Part shown: piece after piece, positions 1 to 13,121 of the stretch | Layout: each line of letters opens with the position of its first letter | How positions within the stretch are numbered: the stretch's first letter is position 1 | Source of the DNA: Ichthyophthirius multifiliis | Taxonomy: Eukaryota; Ciliophora; Oligohymenophorea; Hymenostomatida | Reading direction: 5' to 3' | DNA: 64,000 nucleotides | Assembly: GCF_000220395.1 (NCBI RefSeq) | Contig: NW_004086187.1 | Coordinates: 1-64,000 of the forward strand | The notes under the pieces: generated by a model | The model's database searches: none | The model's input: the letters and a program-made list of their open reading frames with translations, nothing else | Told to the model about the DNA's origin: nothing | Program-made: the position numbers and the translations under genes

Positions 1-361
1 ATCTTTATTTATCCATTTATCTTCTTTCAGATATTTCTTTAATCGCAATATTTTCAGCTCTAACTTCTTATAGTTCAATATGTTTTTCTGTTAAATTTTA
101 TCTTAAATTATCTATATCGCTTTTATAAATTTGTGCTGATTTTATTTATGATGTTTATTTTTGTCTTTATTCTAATTCATTTCTTTATTTTTCTTCCATT
201 AAAAGATTATAACGGTGCTCTAAGTTTTTCAAATGATAACTTAATTCTTAAAAATCTTTCTCATTTTATCTCATTTCAAATATTTAAGCCTGTAAAGTGG
301 ATATCAATACATCTTTTTAATAAGAGTCGTATTTTGTTGATGGCGAAAGACTTTTTTTCAT
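1..361 (-). CDS. Coiled-coil protein, 5' part only (runs off window start)
   Basis: Partial gene entering from the left edge. The minus-strand frame opens at ATG 359-361 and stays free of TGA to base 1 (120 codons) with TAA/TAG read as Gln. After about 30 residues the translation is a continuous heptad-like coiled coil rich in Glu, Gln, Lys and Leu (for example LRQNLTEKHIELQEVRAEN near residues 85-105). No signal peptide or catalytic motif is visible. A ciliary or cytoskeletal structural role would be typical of such ciliate proteins, but that is only inference and no family was recognised. The plus-strand open frame over the same bases (133-402) is hydrophobic and looks like a shadow. Confidence 0.6.
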
Positions 362-1624
362 TTTTTATTTATAAATATCTTATAAATGAATATTTTTTTT
401 AATGGATTAAATAAATAAATATATTTTAATTTATTTTTATTTAATAATTAAAATATATTTAAGTTTTTTTTTTAAACATAAAATAAAATTTTATTTAGTT
501 TTTTAAAACAAATTTTATTAATTTTTATTTGAATTTAAAATATTTTTAGTAGTTGACAATTAATATATTTAAAGAATTAGAGATAGATATCAAATTAACA
601 TTATGACTTATTAATTTTAAAATCACAAAAACTAAAAAAAATGCTTGAATAAAAATGCTAATTGTATTTGCAAGCATAAATAAAAATCTGGAATAATTTT
701 TTTTTAAGTTTATAATAAAAAATAATCTTAATTGTTTTTATATTTTTTTATTTTACTTATTCTTTGTACTTAATCAAATAAAAAAAAGGCTTTTATCCAT
801 TTTATTATATATTTTTTTTTTTCATATTAATTTTTTATTAAAAAATTATAGAAAATATAATAAAAAACAAGAAAAAATAATAAATCTAAATTATATATAA
901 ATATATGTCTTTAGAATTTTAAAATATAAATCGAATATTTTTTCATTAAAATTATTTAAATGGATTTTTTTTAGAAAAAATTCATAATACCTATTTCTTT
1001 TATAATTTTAAATATAATTTTTAAATTATATATATTTATATGAAATATATTTTTAAAATATATAATAATTATAATTCTTTTATAACTTAATTATATATCC
1101 TTAATTTTTATTAAAGTAAATTTTTTATATCGAAATAAATTTTAAAAAAATATATTGTTTAAATTAATAAGTAAATCAATTGATATTTTTATCTAAATAT
1201 TTAAAATAATATATTTAAATGTTATTATGAGATATTTATGTTATAAAAAATAAAGAGAAAATTCAATATATTAATATTTAGTAAACATTAAAATTATTAA
1301 ATTTATATACAGCGATTGTTTATTTTTCTGGTTCAGCTCTTCTTATTTTTTTCTAATTATTTATTATATTTTAAATTAAGAAAAACTATTAATATGTGTT
1401 AATCAAAAAAAGTAAAATTATAATTTTTTTTTTATAATTTAAATTATTTTTAACTTAATTTTATTTGATAAAAAATAAAAAGTAAATTAAAACAATTAAA
1501 TTATATATATATATAATTTTAAATATAAAAGAAGATTTTAAAAAGATTAAAAAAAGAAAGAAATAAAATTATATTTTTATTTATTAATTTTTTATAAATA
1601 AAATATATAAATTATAATAATTTA
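362..1624. other. AT-rich spacer
   Basis: Mostly A/T homopolymers and TATA-like runs. A slightly less AT-rich patch near 1290-1420 is open in ciliate code on both strands (plus: about 1230-1660). I could not decide between a short gene and chance, so no gene is called. Confidence 0.4.
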
Positions 1625-2371
1625 TCAATTTTAGTGTAAATTTAAATTTTATATATGATAAAGATTGCCAATTAATTATTTTTTAAGTTAATTAAATTAT
1701 CTTTCCTTAATTTTAAAAGAACTACAACAAAATTAACTATTTATATTTTTTAAACCTTCTATCTAAGCACTTATATAAACAATAGCAATTGAAATTTTTT
1801 AATTTTCATGCTTCTATAAGCAATTATTCATAATTAAGTTTCTAATTATTTTTATACTTCTAAATAAAATTTAACTACTTTAATTTTCATCTAGGTTTAA
1901 CTTTTCTACGACTTAATATAGAACATTTTCTAAAGTTTCGTAAAACAGTTAATTTTATGTTTATGGAGTTTAATCCAAATTAGAATTTGATGAATAAAAG
2001 CCACTAAAATGATTTTCTTCTGTGTCTTCATCTTAAAATTCAGGAATCATTGGATGTTTTTATCTAGCTTTTTATAGTTATTTATTTTTAGATTTATTAT
2101 ATTATTAAAATAATTTTTAAATAAATAGTTGTTTCTATACATTTAGTTTCTTATTTTAAGATTTTAAATATTATTAAAAGTCTTCAGTAATTATTCCTTA
2201 TTTATTATTTTATATTTCATAGTTTTAATAGTTTTATAAGGTTTGAATTTTATTTACCCATTTTTTACATTCAAAAAATATAAACATTTTTTGAAATTAA
2301 GTAAGTATATCAAATTATTAATTTTAAAAAATCAATTATACTTTTTCTGTAAAAATAGTAATTTTCTTCAT
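1625..2371 (-). CDS. Hypothetical protein, 248 aa
   Basis: Single uninterrupted minus-strand frame from ATG 2369-2371 to TGA 1625-1627, 249 codons in ciliate code. The N-terminal half is Lys/Gln/Asn-rich. The middle is acidic and Ser-rich (MIPEFQDEDTEENHFSGFYS, near residue 110). The C-terminal third alternates hydrophobic and polar residues with Cys pairs and could form a small helical bundle; a cyclin-like or TFIIB-like fold crossed my mind, but no motif proves it. Acidic and Cys-containing stretches are unlike the surrounding A/T noise, which supports real coding. The neighbour downstream of its start is the OSCA-like gene on the same strand, 1.5 kb away. Confidence 0.5.
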
Positions 2372-3902
2372 TTTTTAATCAGTAAAATATATTAAATTAG
2401 AACAGGCATTTTATAATTCTTATTATTAATTTATAAATTTTAGGAGAAATTAAAGATAAGAAAAACAGATTTCTTTCATTTTATTTATTATTTTATTAAT
2501 TTATTTTTTTTATTATTTTTATATTTAATTTTTTTTGTTGTTTTTTTTTTAATTTATTTATTTATTATTTTTCTTTTATTTAAAAAATAATGTTTTATAA
2601 TTTATTTATTATTAGCTAAATATATTATATTAATAATATAAAAAGAGATTAAAATATTATAAATTTATCTTGAAATTAAAAATACTATTTTAACTTCAAA
2701 ATTAATATTTTAATAAATATATTTCACATTACAAATTTAAAAATAATCATAGAAAAAGATAAAACTATAAATTTTGATAATATTAACTTAGTAAAAAATT
2801 ATAAAAAAAATGTCAATAAGTAAATATAAATAAAAAAATATCCTTAAACAAATTAAAATAAATAAAAATTAATGAGTAAAATGATTAAAAATTAAAATAA
2901 TTATTAAATAACTATAAAAATGAATATATAAAAAATCATTAAAAAAATATAAATATTTATATAAATTTATATATATAAATATATTATATTAATATAAATT
3001 TATATATATTAAATATTTTTATATTATATATATAAATATATATTTATATATTTTTTTATATAATATATTATTTTTATCAGACATTTTTATGTAATAGATT
3101 TTATTGATAGTAATTATTTTTTTTATTATTTTCTTATTATATTTATATATTAAGTATAATTTTGCAAAATTCTTTTGTAATAGATTTTTATTTATAATTT
3201 TTTTTTTTTATTTATAATTTTTATTAATTTTTTATTTTATAATAAGTCATTTATAAAATATTAATTAATAATTTATTTATTCGTCTAATTTTTTTAATAA
3301 ATGTAAATAAGAAAATTAATTAAAGAATTTGATAAAAATATAAATTAATTTAATATTTATTTTTTTATAATGAAATTTTTTATTTTTATTTTTATCAATA
3401 ATTAATTTAAATATAACTTCTTATTATATTAAATTTAACATATTTTTTTAATTTTATATATATTTTTTTAAAATTAATATCACTTTTTTATAGATTTTTA
3501 TATATTTTGTAATTTATATTTTAAATTAATTTTATATATATATTTCTACATAAGACTTTTTTATTTAAATTATTTTTTTTTGATATTATTATTAATATAT
3601 TTCTTTTTATTAAATTTACTTATTTATATATTTTGGAAATCGCAAAAACTCAATCGGATTAAACTTATATATCATTTTAATTATCTTTTTATATTAAATA
3701 ACATAATTAAGCTTTAATAATCAGTATTTATTTAAATTGTTATTATAATTAATCTTCATAATAAATTTATTTTAAATCGATTATATTTTTAAAATCTTAA
3801 TTAACTTTAGCATTTTCATATTATTATTCTAATAATTATTGATCTTATAAATCTTTTTCAACTGTTTTAAATATAGGTATATTATACTTTAATAAAGATT
3901 TA
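2372..3902. other. AT-rich spacer
   Basis: Very long A/T runs with (TA)n-like stretches around 2960-3060. I see no convincing coding frame, RNA gene or long repeat. Confidence 0.5.
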
Positions 3903-6902
3903 TCATTAGAATTTAATTATTAGAATTCTTATTTTTTCTTTTTTTCCTATCATTTTATACAGAAATTTCTACATAAAATCAAAATAAAAGATCAATAAAT
4001 GATTTTATTATTAAAATATTTTTACTTTAAAATGATTTTCTATTTTATTTTTTTAAATAATTCTTTCTTTCATTCTTTTAACATAATCTTTTTATGCTTA
4101 CCTTTTATATATTGGATTTTCCCTACAGTAATCAGTTATGAAATATTTTTAGGCTTCTTAATAGTCAATAATATTTGGTTCTGCTGCATTAACTTTAAAT
4201 ATTTTTTGATTGATAAGTTGCATAGGAAGCCAAGCATGGGCAATTCCTATTACAGCTCCTATAATAGAAACTTAACTCCATGATTCTCCATTAATATAAT
4301 AATAGAATATTAAAGTTGATACCTATAATTATTATATAAATTTCAAATAGTTAGAAAAATAAATAAAATTATTATATATATATATACAAATATTGCAATT
4401 TTTTACACTATAAATAGATAAAAAATACTCTAAATGTTCAGTCATTTCAATACTTAATGTAATACTCATATTATATTTAACAGTACTCCTATTTAATAAA
4501 TCATACTTTATATAACCAATAAAAAAAATAGTAAATAATAAAACAAATATAAATAAATTTAAATATCATAATTATTTTATTACTTTATCAACCCAATATT
4601 ATAAAAATAATGCCAGACAAGACCACATGATTGAGGTAGGAAGAATAGGTGCATAAAAAGCTGTGGTAAACATTGTAACCAGAATTTAAGAATATCTTTC
4701 TTCTATTGGAAATTATGAATTCTCAAACATTCTATTACAGTATTTAATAATAAAAAAGTAAAAAATTAAATTAATTACGTATTTAATTATTATTATGTTA
4801 AAACTGATTAATTTTATTTTTTTGCTTCAATTTTTCTTAATATAGATAATCTTATAAAATCAAAATTTAACGCTTAAATCATAAAAGGAGTAATACAATT
4901 AGAAATCATAAAATTATTTCCATTTATTGCTAATCCGCCTTTTTTTTTAGATTATTTATTTTTTTAAACAAAAAAATATATATTTTACTTTCTCCAAACA
5001 ACTTCTTTTATTTGTCTCCATATTATATAAAAATACAAATTATAAAGCTTATAATACATGAATTTATAAATCTTGAGACAGAAAGTCCTTTTGAAATTTC
5101 GATTTTATTCAATGTCCTCGTTTTATATTTTTAATAACTATAAAAAAAAAATATAAAAAGTAATTATTTTTTATTTTATTTACTCAGCTAAATATTTTAA
5201 AACTTCAAAAAGTAAAAAATTAATAACACTTATAACAATAGCCAAAGATATAGTCAAAATTTATAATTTAAGAGATTATTAATTTTAATCTTTATTTGCT
5301 TCTTATTATTATAAATGATAAAATGCATAAATTGTACACGAACAGAATATTAAAATAAACGTTTCAACTAAAAAACCTAGTATCTTTCTTTTTTATTTAT
5401 CTCGCTTACTCATATGCAAATTACTCCAAAAAACATCTGATGGATTAGGAGCTTATCTTATTCTTAACTAATTGCCTTTATAAATTAATTATTAGTTTTA
5501 TTAACCATAAAATAAATTTTATATAAGGCTTAATTATTAATATTTTTCTATTATATCTTCTTTATCTATTAATTTTTATTAATTAATGAAAATTAAATAT
5601 ATATATTATAATACCTTATTCAAATGCAAAAGTAACAAAAGCTATACCAGTAAAATATTATTTCATTAACTATTTGCCTTTTCCATCCATTAGGACTAAA
5701 GTAAGCTTATCAATTTTATAATTCTGTTCTTTTATTTATGCATTTATTTTTAAAATGTCGGCTTAAATATCTTTATAATAGGGTTAATTTAAATCAAAAG
5801 CATTATTAATTTATTTTAAAGCATTTTAACTTTCTTAAATTTTCTTTTATTTTTGTAAAATAAGTTTTTGTTTTTATTAATCTAATTAAGTTAATTCCTA
5901 TAAATTATAACAAAGAGTAACTTATTCCACTTTAACTTTTCTTTCTGGAAAGGAATTTTCTTAAAAGAAATGCATTAAATCCTCATCATAATCATTATTA
6001 ATAGCATCATATTCAATAGGGATATTACTAACCATGATAGTATAATCATTTGCTGAAATATCTTCTTAATCGCATTTAATTTCTAATTCTCTTTAATATT
6101 TTCTAAAAAACTGCAATAATACTATAATTCCTAATAAAGAAACTAAATTTAAATAGCCTTATATTTCCATAAAATATTATTAATCAGATTTACTTCCTAA
6201 TGAAGATACACTTACCCAATTACTTTCTTAACAAACTACTCTTGTTGGTTAAGCCTGTCTTGATTTTTAACATTTTTAACTGCCTAATATATTACTTGCT
6301 ACATTAAATATTCCACTTATGCCTAATAAGAATAATAATAATATTCCACATTATTTTATATATACAAAATATGAAGGGAAGCCAGATCCTAAAAAACTTA
6401 ATTTTTCTAAATCGCAATTTAAATTTAATTTATTTTTTTAGATTTGTCTTGCACAGCAAACACAATATTCTATATTTTATAATTAGTCAATATCCTTTTC
6501 CATTCCAACTTAGTTAGCTAGCTAGATTATTAAAAAAAAATATAAATAAGAATATTTATTCAATTTTTAAATATTTTATTTTTTTGTTTTGCTTAATAAT
6601 TATATTTCTTATGTTTATTTATTTACAAAATGCTTTTATGCTTAATTAAAATCAGGTGGAATTTTTTCATCTAAATCATCTTAATGATCTATTTTTTACA
6701 ATTAACCTTATTGATTATTATGTACATTTTATTTTTCCAAATAATTTAAACTAGGATATAGCATTTATTATGAATAATATTTTTTCCTCTTTATTATATG
6801 TTATTTATACTCCTTACTTTCTAATTAAGGATTTAATGTATTATTTTATTTTAAACTGTATAGTGTTAAACTTTTTTAATTTTACGACTTTTGTTAAGAC
6901 AT
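3903..6902 (-). CDS. OSCA/TMEM63 (CSC1)-type mechanosensitive or osmosensitive channel
   Basis: Predicted multi-pass cation channel of the OSCA/CSC1/TMEM63 family. Eight exons on the minus strand: 6902-6627, 6521-5615, 5565-5184, 5137-4989, 4938-4779, 4731-4584, 4505-4407, 4322-3903; together 2541 nt, 846 aa. The exons join in frame at GT-AG introns of 46-105 nt. Order: Lys/Gln-rich cytosolic N-terminus with an acidic patch, first TM pair (GILLLFLLGISGIFN; LNLVSLLGIIVLLQFF), a cytosolic loop with YTIMVSNIP, FPERKV and FTGIAFVTF, then the family signature APNPSDVFWSNLHMSKR before the remaining TM helices, ending with FYAPILPTSIMW, QYWVDKYDLL and a basic tail. Start chosen as the first in-frame ATG. 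The large loop between TM2 and TM3 and the APxPxDVxWxNL box are family hallmarks. Known members gate on membrane tension; use in osmotic or mechanical sensing here is inference. Confidence 0.85.
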
Positions 6903-7686
6903 TGAAACTAAATAATAATAGATATGAAAATAATAAAATGTATTTATAATAAATTATTACTATTTATTTTTGTTAATTGTATAAAAATTTTATATTTTTA
7001 TTTAAATTTATATTAAATTAATTGATAAATAAAAATATAACTAAATACATTTTTAAAAAAATATTTAGGTTTTTTTTTTTATTAATTTTTAATAAATTAT
7101 GAAATTAATTTAGTTATAATTTCTCAAAAGTCTTTCATTACAGTATTTTTTAATAAATAATTAAAATTATTATAACTTTAAAATTAACAAATTTTAAAAT
7201 TAGAAATCATTAAAAATATTTTGTTGAATTTTAGAATTATTCTTTACGTAAAAATATAATATAAATTATTTAATTAATAATACTTTTATGATTATTATTG
7301 GTTATTTATTTACATAATTTTAATAAATATTTCAAAAATCTAATCTTTTTTTTATTTTCAATAAACCATTAATTTTATATATTAAAAAAATATATATTTT
7401 TATATTTATTTTATATAAATTCACACACATTTAAATATTTTTTTAAATAAAAAAATGTTTAAAAACTTTTTTTATTATTTTTTTCAATATTTTAAACATC
7501 AAAACAAATTTTAAAAAAATTAATTTCTATCATAGAAAATTATATAACGAAATTCCATTAATATATTTTAATAAATTTCTTATTAATGAAATTTAAGCTT
7601 AAAAAAACAAAACAAAATATTTTTAATTTTAAATTTCAAAAAAAAAAAAAAAAGACCAAACACAAAAACTTTTTAAAAAAAGTAAA
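6903..7686. other. AT-rich intergenic region between divergent genes
   Basis: Separates the divergently transcribed OSCA-like and kinesin genes, so it should hold both promoters. I see only A/T tracts, no recognisable element. Confidence 0.5.
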
Positions 7687-10503
7687 ATGGAAAATTAAAA
7701 TTAAGATGATAAAAATGTTTAAGTAGCTATAAGGATACGTAATTTAAACGCTCGTGAAAAATAAGATTTCGCATAAGTGTGTGTTTATAAATAGGTAAAA
7801 TAAATAATTATTTAAAAATTTATAAAAGCCGCTAATATAAAAACAAAAATTAAATAAAAATATAAAAAAGGACGACAAAAAAGTTATAATATAAAACAAA
7901 GAGTTCATATTTGATTAAATAATAGGTCCTTAGGACAATCAAAAAACTGTATTTGAACTTATAGGAAAAAAAATAGCAAATGCTTGTCTTAACGGATATA
8001 ATGCATGCCTATTTGCATATGGTTAAACAGGTTCTGGAAAAACATACACTATGTTAGGAACAGAAGAAGAAAAGGGATTGATTTAACGAATAATTAATTA
8101 CATATTTGCAAAATTAAATATAAAAGGAGAGCCTTACATAGTCCATTCCTAATATTTTGAAATATACATGGAAGAAATAATAGATTTAAACATATAATAA
8201 TAATAATAACAATAGAATTAAAAAAATTAAAAAAATAATAATAGTATTCGAGTAATAGAAGATATAAATGGAGTTCGTGTAGAAAATTTAAGTTCTATTT
8301 AAATTGATAATCATATATAGGCTACAGAAATAATAAAAAAAGGATAAAAAAACAGACACGTAAGTCCCACTTTAATGAATGCAGAAAGTTCAAGGTCTCA
8401 TTCTATTTTTTCAATGAGCATTTGCTATAAAGAAAAAGATGCCGAAAGTGGAATAGTTAAAGAAAAATTATCTAAACTTAATTTCGTTGATTTAGCTGGG
8501 TCTGAAAGATAAAAGTCTACTGGAGCTACTGGCTAAAGACTTAAAGAAGCTAGTTAAATTAATTAATCTCTTAGTTGTCTTGGATTAGTTATTAGTTCTT
8601 TAGTTGAAGGTTTTTTATTTTATTTTTATAATTATACTATATTTGCTTAATTTCTTTTTTTATAGGATAGAAAATTATATCATATAGGAGTTCAAAGTTA
8701 ACACATATTTTAAAAGACTGTTTGGGAGGAAATTCAAGAACATTAATGGTTGCGGCTGTAAGTCCTGCATCAGATTCTTTCGCGGAGACATTAAATACAT
8801 TAAAGTTTGCAGAAAGAGTTAAGAAAGTAAAAAATAATGCATTTATAAATGAAAAAGCAAGTGAAAATATAGAAAATTTGAAAAAAGAAATATAATATTT
8901 GAAAAATTAATTATAGTAGGCTTCTTAATAATAAGAATTACAATAAAATTAATTTATTAAAAAAAATAATGAAAAGCAAGATAAAAATAACAATATCATT
9001 TATGAAATTTAAGAAAATGGTATTTGGATTAAATAGTTCTTATAGACAAGTGGATTTATTGATTTGATTTCTGAATTAAGATAAAAACTTGGGTTTGATG
9101 TTCAAGAAATATCATGTGTTGAGAGTGCAAAAGATGAAGAATGTTAATAATTAGCAACTTTATTTTAAATAGGAAATGATAAAATTAAATAATACGTGAG
9201 TGATATTTAAGAATTTAGTTAAATATGTGGAATTATTATAGGTGATTATGATAAAGAACTAAAAGAATAGAACGAAAATCTAAGAAAATAAATAATATAA
9301 TTAAAAAAGGATAATTTGGAATTTATTTAATAAAATGTTTGGAAAGAAAGCGCTAATGTATAAAAGGAAGATGATAAAGACTCACAAATATAAATATTAG
9401 TAAAATAAATAGAATAATTAAATAATGAAATTAAAAATAAAAACGAGGAAAACGATGCACTTTTTTAGAAAATAGATATATACAAGAAAAACGATAAAAT
9501 AATATACTAATAAAAATTATAAATTGATAAAGAATTGAAAAAACAGTAACGTATTAACTAAGAATTAGAAGATTAAATAATAAAAATGCAAGATAAATAT
9601 GAAATTTAAATTCATCAATTTAAAAATGAAATAGATAATTTATAAATGAAAAATTTTAATTTTTAAGAAGAAATTGAATAGATGAAATAAAAATAGTTTT
9701 AATAAAAAAATAAGAAAGATTTTCTTGAAAATCATGTTTAAACCTTGTAATCTGCACTTGATATGAAATAAAATACTATTGAGCATTAAATTTAATAACT
9801 AAAATAATACAAAAATGATTTTAAGATTCTTATGGATAAATTACTAATTAAATCTGAAGATTATGATAATTAAAATAAAAGTTAATTTTAGTTAGTTTAT
9901 GAGTATATTCTAAAATTATAAACAAATAAAAACATATAAATTATAGAACAAGACGAGAAAAGCGAAGAGTTAATAGAAAAAAATAAAGAATTAATTCAAT
10001 AAATTGAACTTTTTAAGAAGGATACTATTTGTAAAAATATTTAAATAGAAAGATTTTAAAAATAAATTAAACAAATTTAAGTTTAAAATTAAGAATTGTC
10101 TGAAAATAATGAAATTTATGATATTTTATTGAGTTAAAAAAAATAAGAAGTTAATTCTTTACAAAATAACTTGTAGAAATTGAAAAGAAGTACATAAAAC
10201 TCTTAAGATAATAATAGTGGTTATTTTTCAGTTAATAGCGAGTTTAATAAAAATGGAAATGCCTTAAATTTAAAGAATAATAATAATATTAGTATTAAAT
10301 AAAATATCAACTGCAATAAAAAACTTGATTTTTATGATAATGATTAAATATCTAATTAATTTAATGAAAATTCGAACTATTCGAATAGTAAAAGTATTTT
10401 TTAAGACTAAAGTAATAGAAAAAATAATGATGCTTTGGATGATGATTTCGAATTAGTATAACATTAAATTAAAAAGTTTATCAAATTAAATTCTTATTAA
10501 TGA
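7687..10503 (+). CDS. Kinesin, N-terminal motor with long coiled-coil tail (kinesin-3-like)
   Basis: Microtubule plus-end motor. Exons 7687-7794, 7829-8609 and 8666-10503 (introns 34 and 56 nt) give 2727 nt, 908 aa. The motor occupies about residues 10-340: VAIRIRNLNAREK at the start, P-loop GQTGSGKTYT, switch I NAESSRSHSIF, switch II NFVDLAGSERQ, then SYRSSKLTHILKDCLGGNSR and the neck LKFAERVKKVKNNAF. The wording of the N-terminus and of VFELIGKKIANACLNGYN resembles kinesin-3, but no FHA domain is evident, so subfamily is uncertain. After the motor the protein is mostly Gln/Asn/Lys-rich coiled coil to about residue 800, then a Ser/Asn-rich end. TAA/TAG codons interrupt every motif in the standard code. 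Likely axonemal or vesicle transport. Confidence 0.93.
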
Positions 10504-11266
10504 AAACGTTATTTATAGCTAAATTATTCTATTTTTTTCATTTATAAAACTTTTTTAATAAATATAGAAAATTTTTGTATTTATAAATTTGTATTTTATA
10601 GATAATACATATTTCTATATTTTAATTAATATATTAAATTATTTTAATATTGCTTTTAATTTATTTTAAAAATCATATTATTTATATCATTTATAATCGA
10701 TTATAAATAATTAAATAATCTATTAATTTTAATAAAATATTGATAATTTTAATAAATTATATTGTTTTAATAAATAATAATTAGTTTATTTATTTTTAAT
10801 TAACAAACTTTTTTTATAATTTTTTTTTATAAATTTATTAAAAAAAATATTAATCACATTATATTATTTTATATTAAATAAATAAAATTATTTCATTAAA
10901 AAAGATATTTATTATTTGATTAAAAATAAATCCACAAATAAATATAAATAAATAATCATCAAAATTAATTTTAGCGTCATTTTTTGTTAAAAGTAAATTA
11001 GATATAAAATTAATATATTAAATAATTAAAAATATAGAAAAGACTCCTCTTTTACTAAATAAATAACTATAACTAAATACAATATCTCATTTAAATGAAA
11101 TATCATTAAATATAAAGTAAAAATTATACATGTAAATTATAATTTCATCGTAATCTTAAAAAATTAAATTATCCTTAATTTTATAATAAAAGAAAAGAAA
11201 AAGTAGCTGAAAATTTAATTAATACAAAGCCTTTTTTAAAGAATCTAAATTAGTTTAAGCTTTTTT
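10504..11266. other. AT-rich spacer
   Basis: A/T tracts only; contains the presumed kinesin 3' end and the upstream region of the next locus. Nothing else recognised. Confidence 0.5.
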
Positions 11267-13121
11267 ATGTTTTTCAGAAGTATTAAAAACATATTGTTAT
11301 CGTGTTATTACTAAGTCTTATATACACTATCAATAGCAAAATGCTTAGATGTTGATAAAAAACAGCCAGAAAATCTTATCGTATATAAAGATGCGGCAAA
11401 TTTTGATGAAGCGAAAATTCAAAGAATAGATAAAAATACTAAGCGAGTTAATAATAAAAATACACTCTTAATGATTTTTTGACGCTATTAGTGTTCTCAA
11501 ATCAAGCCTATGGATAGGAAAACATCAAAAATGTATAATTGATTCTAATTCATAATATAATAAAAATTAGGGATAGTAGCATGTGTCTAAAATTAATTTA
11601 AACAAATTATGAATAATTAAACTATGCACAAATAATTGTCCCCGAAAAAATGGAGTTTTTTTTAAAAAGGAATGACTTGATTAAAAAGATTTACAAAAAA
11701 ATAAATAATATATGCCAACATAATTTTTATAGAGGTTTACAAGGTAGCCTTTAAAATTTAGATATGACCTTTTTTAAATCAGTACAAATGTTCCAAAATA
11801 TTATTATGTTAGAGGATTATTAAATGCATGTTTAAACAAAATAAGCTAATCCATAAAATAATATATCTATATATAAAGCTTAGATAAAAATTACACAAAT
11901 GGATATTTAAATAAATATACAAATGCTTTCATTTAATTGGTGATATAAATTCAGCATTATCTTAGTAATGATTATGATATCTATTTATATTCTGGTAATT
12001 TACTTTTTATATTAGAGCATTTGAAGATGCTATAAAATCTAATTTTCATGTTAATAATATTAAATAAAAATAAGATGTTTTAATTACTAGAATGAAATGT
12101 TAATTTGGCAACCAAATTTAAAAATATGAAACTTTAATTGAACTTTGAACATAATTAAGATATTTGTAATGATAAAATTTGCTTAGAAAGCTTAAATGTG
12201 GTTGCTTGTGAAGAAAATAAAAATAAAAATGAAAATTTATTTATATTGGGAATATAAAACTTTAAAAGTATTGGTAAAAACTTAAAAACTAAAAAAGAAA
12301 GGTTTTTAAAAGCTTAGACATTAAATTTTAAGAAGGAAAGAGAGTTTTTTACTTTATATTTGAGATAATAAAAATTATTTGAAATTAAAATCTATGAATA
12401 AAAAAATGGTTTATATGAGTTTTAATTTAATAATAGAACTTATAATATTTATTAGTTTTATTTCTAATATGCTGTTTGTTTTAATCTTTTAAATAATTAC
12501 TAAGAAAGTACTTGTATTAGTTATAGGGAAATTATACCAGATGAAGAAAGAATTAAATAATTAGAAACTCTTATTTAAATTTTTGAATATGAAATAAATA
12601 ATAATACTCTTATAGAAGATAATCATATATTTAAATATTTATTCAAGCTTTTTTAAAAATTATTTATATAAGTAAAAAAATTAATTGATGAAAATGCAAT
12701 TTAATAATTATATAATATTGACTTTATTCCTTTTAAACTATATTTTTGCTTATCTTTTATTGATTATTCTTTAATAAAACTTGTTTTTAATGAAATATTC
12801 TTGAAAATTTGCATTATAGCTATTTTTTCAAATAATTTGTTTATTTATGTAAAAATTATATCGCAAAAAAGCTTAATTTAGTTAAAAATAAGCAAGAAGC
12901 GCAGTGGATCAGAAAAAATAAATATTCTATAATATTTACTGAAAAAATTAAAGGAAGCTAAAATATATTTAGGTATTTTATATTTAAAAATCAATATTAT
13001 AAATATCGAATAATAAATAATAATTTATTTAAACTGTATAGTGTTTGTTTGTTTTTTAAATAAATTTTGTTTTAATAAAGTTTTGGATATATTTTTTTAA
13101 ATATTTCATTTATTATTATGA
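11267..13121 (+). pseudogene. Frame-broken gene for a secreted or ER-targeted protein of unknown family
   Basis: A 1.85 kb stretch with coding-like composition but no single open frame. It starts at ATG 11267 with a hydrophobic leader (NILLSCYYQVLYTLSIA) followed by CLDVDKKQPENLIVYKDA, then meets TGA at 11480-11482. Coding-like sequence continues in other frames (about 11480-12090). A long frame then runs from 12096 (first ATG 12126) to TGA 13119-13121, about 330 codons. It contains Cys-containing segments (CNDKICLESLNVVACEE), acidic stretches and a hydrophobic, possibly membrane-spanning region near its end. I could not repair the middle convincingly with GT-AG introns. Options: true pseudogene, unrecognised short introns, or homopolymer errors in the assembly. 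A thioredoxin-like fold was considered because of a Pro-Thr after a Cys-rich segment, but evidence is thin. Confidence 0.45.

Noticed and set aside
133-402. Plus-strand 89-codon standard-code frame
   Set aside because: Hydrophobic, Phe/Ile-dominated, and overlaps a clear minus-strand coiled-coil reading; it is a shadow.
3999-4283. Plus-strand 94-codon frame
   Set aside because: Exactly antisense to the last exon of the OSCA-like channel, whose motifs and splice phases are consistent.
11480-11482. Selenocysteine or other recoding of TGA in the broken gene at 11267
   Set aside because: Downstream sequence changes frame as well as meeting TGA, and no SECIS-like structure was recognised; recoding of one codon would not repair the gene.
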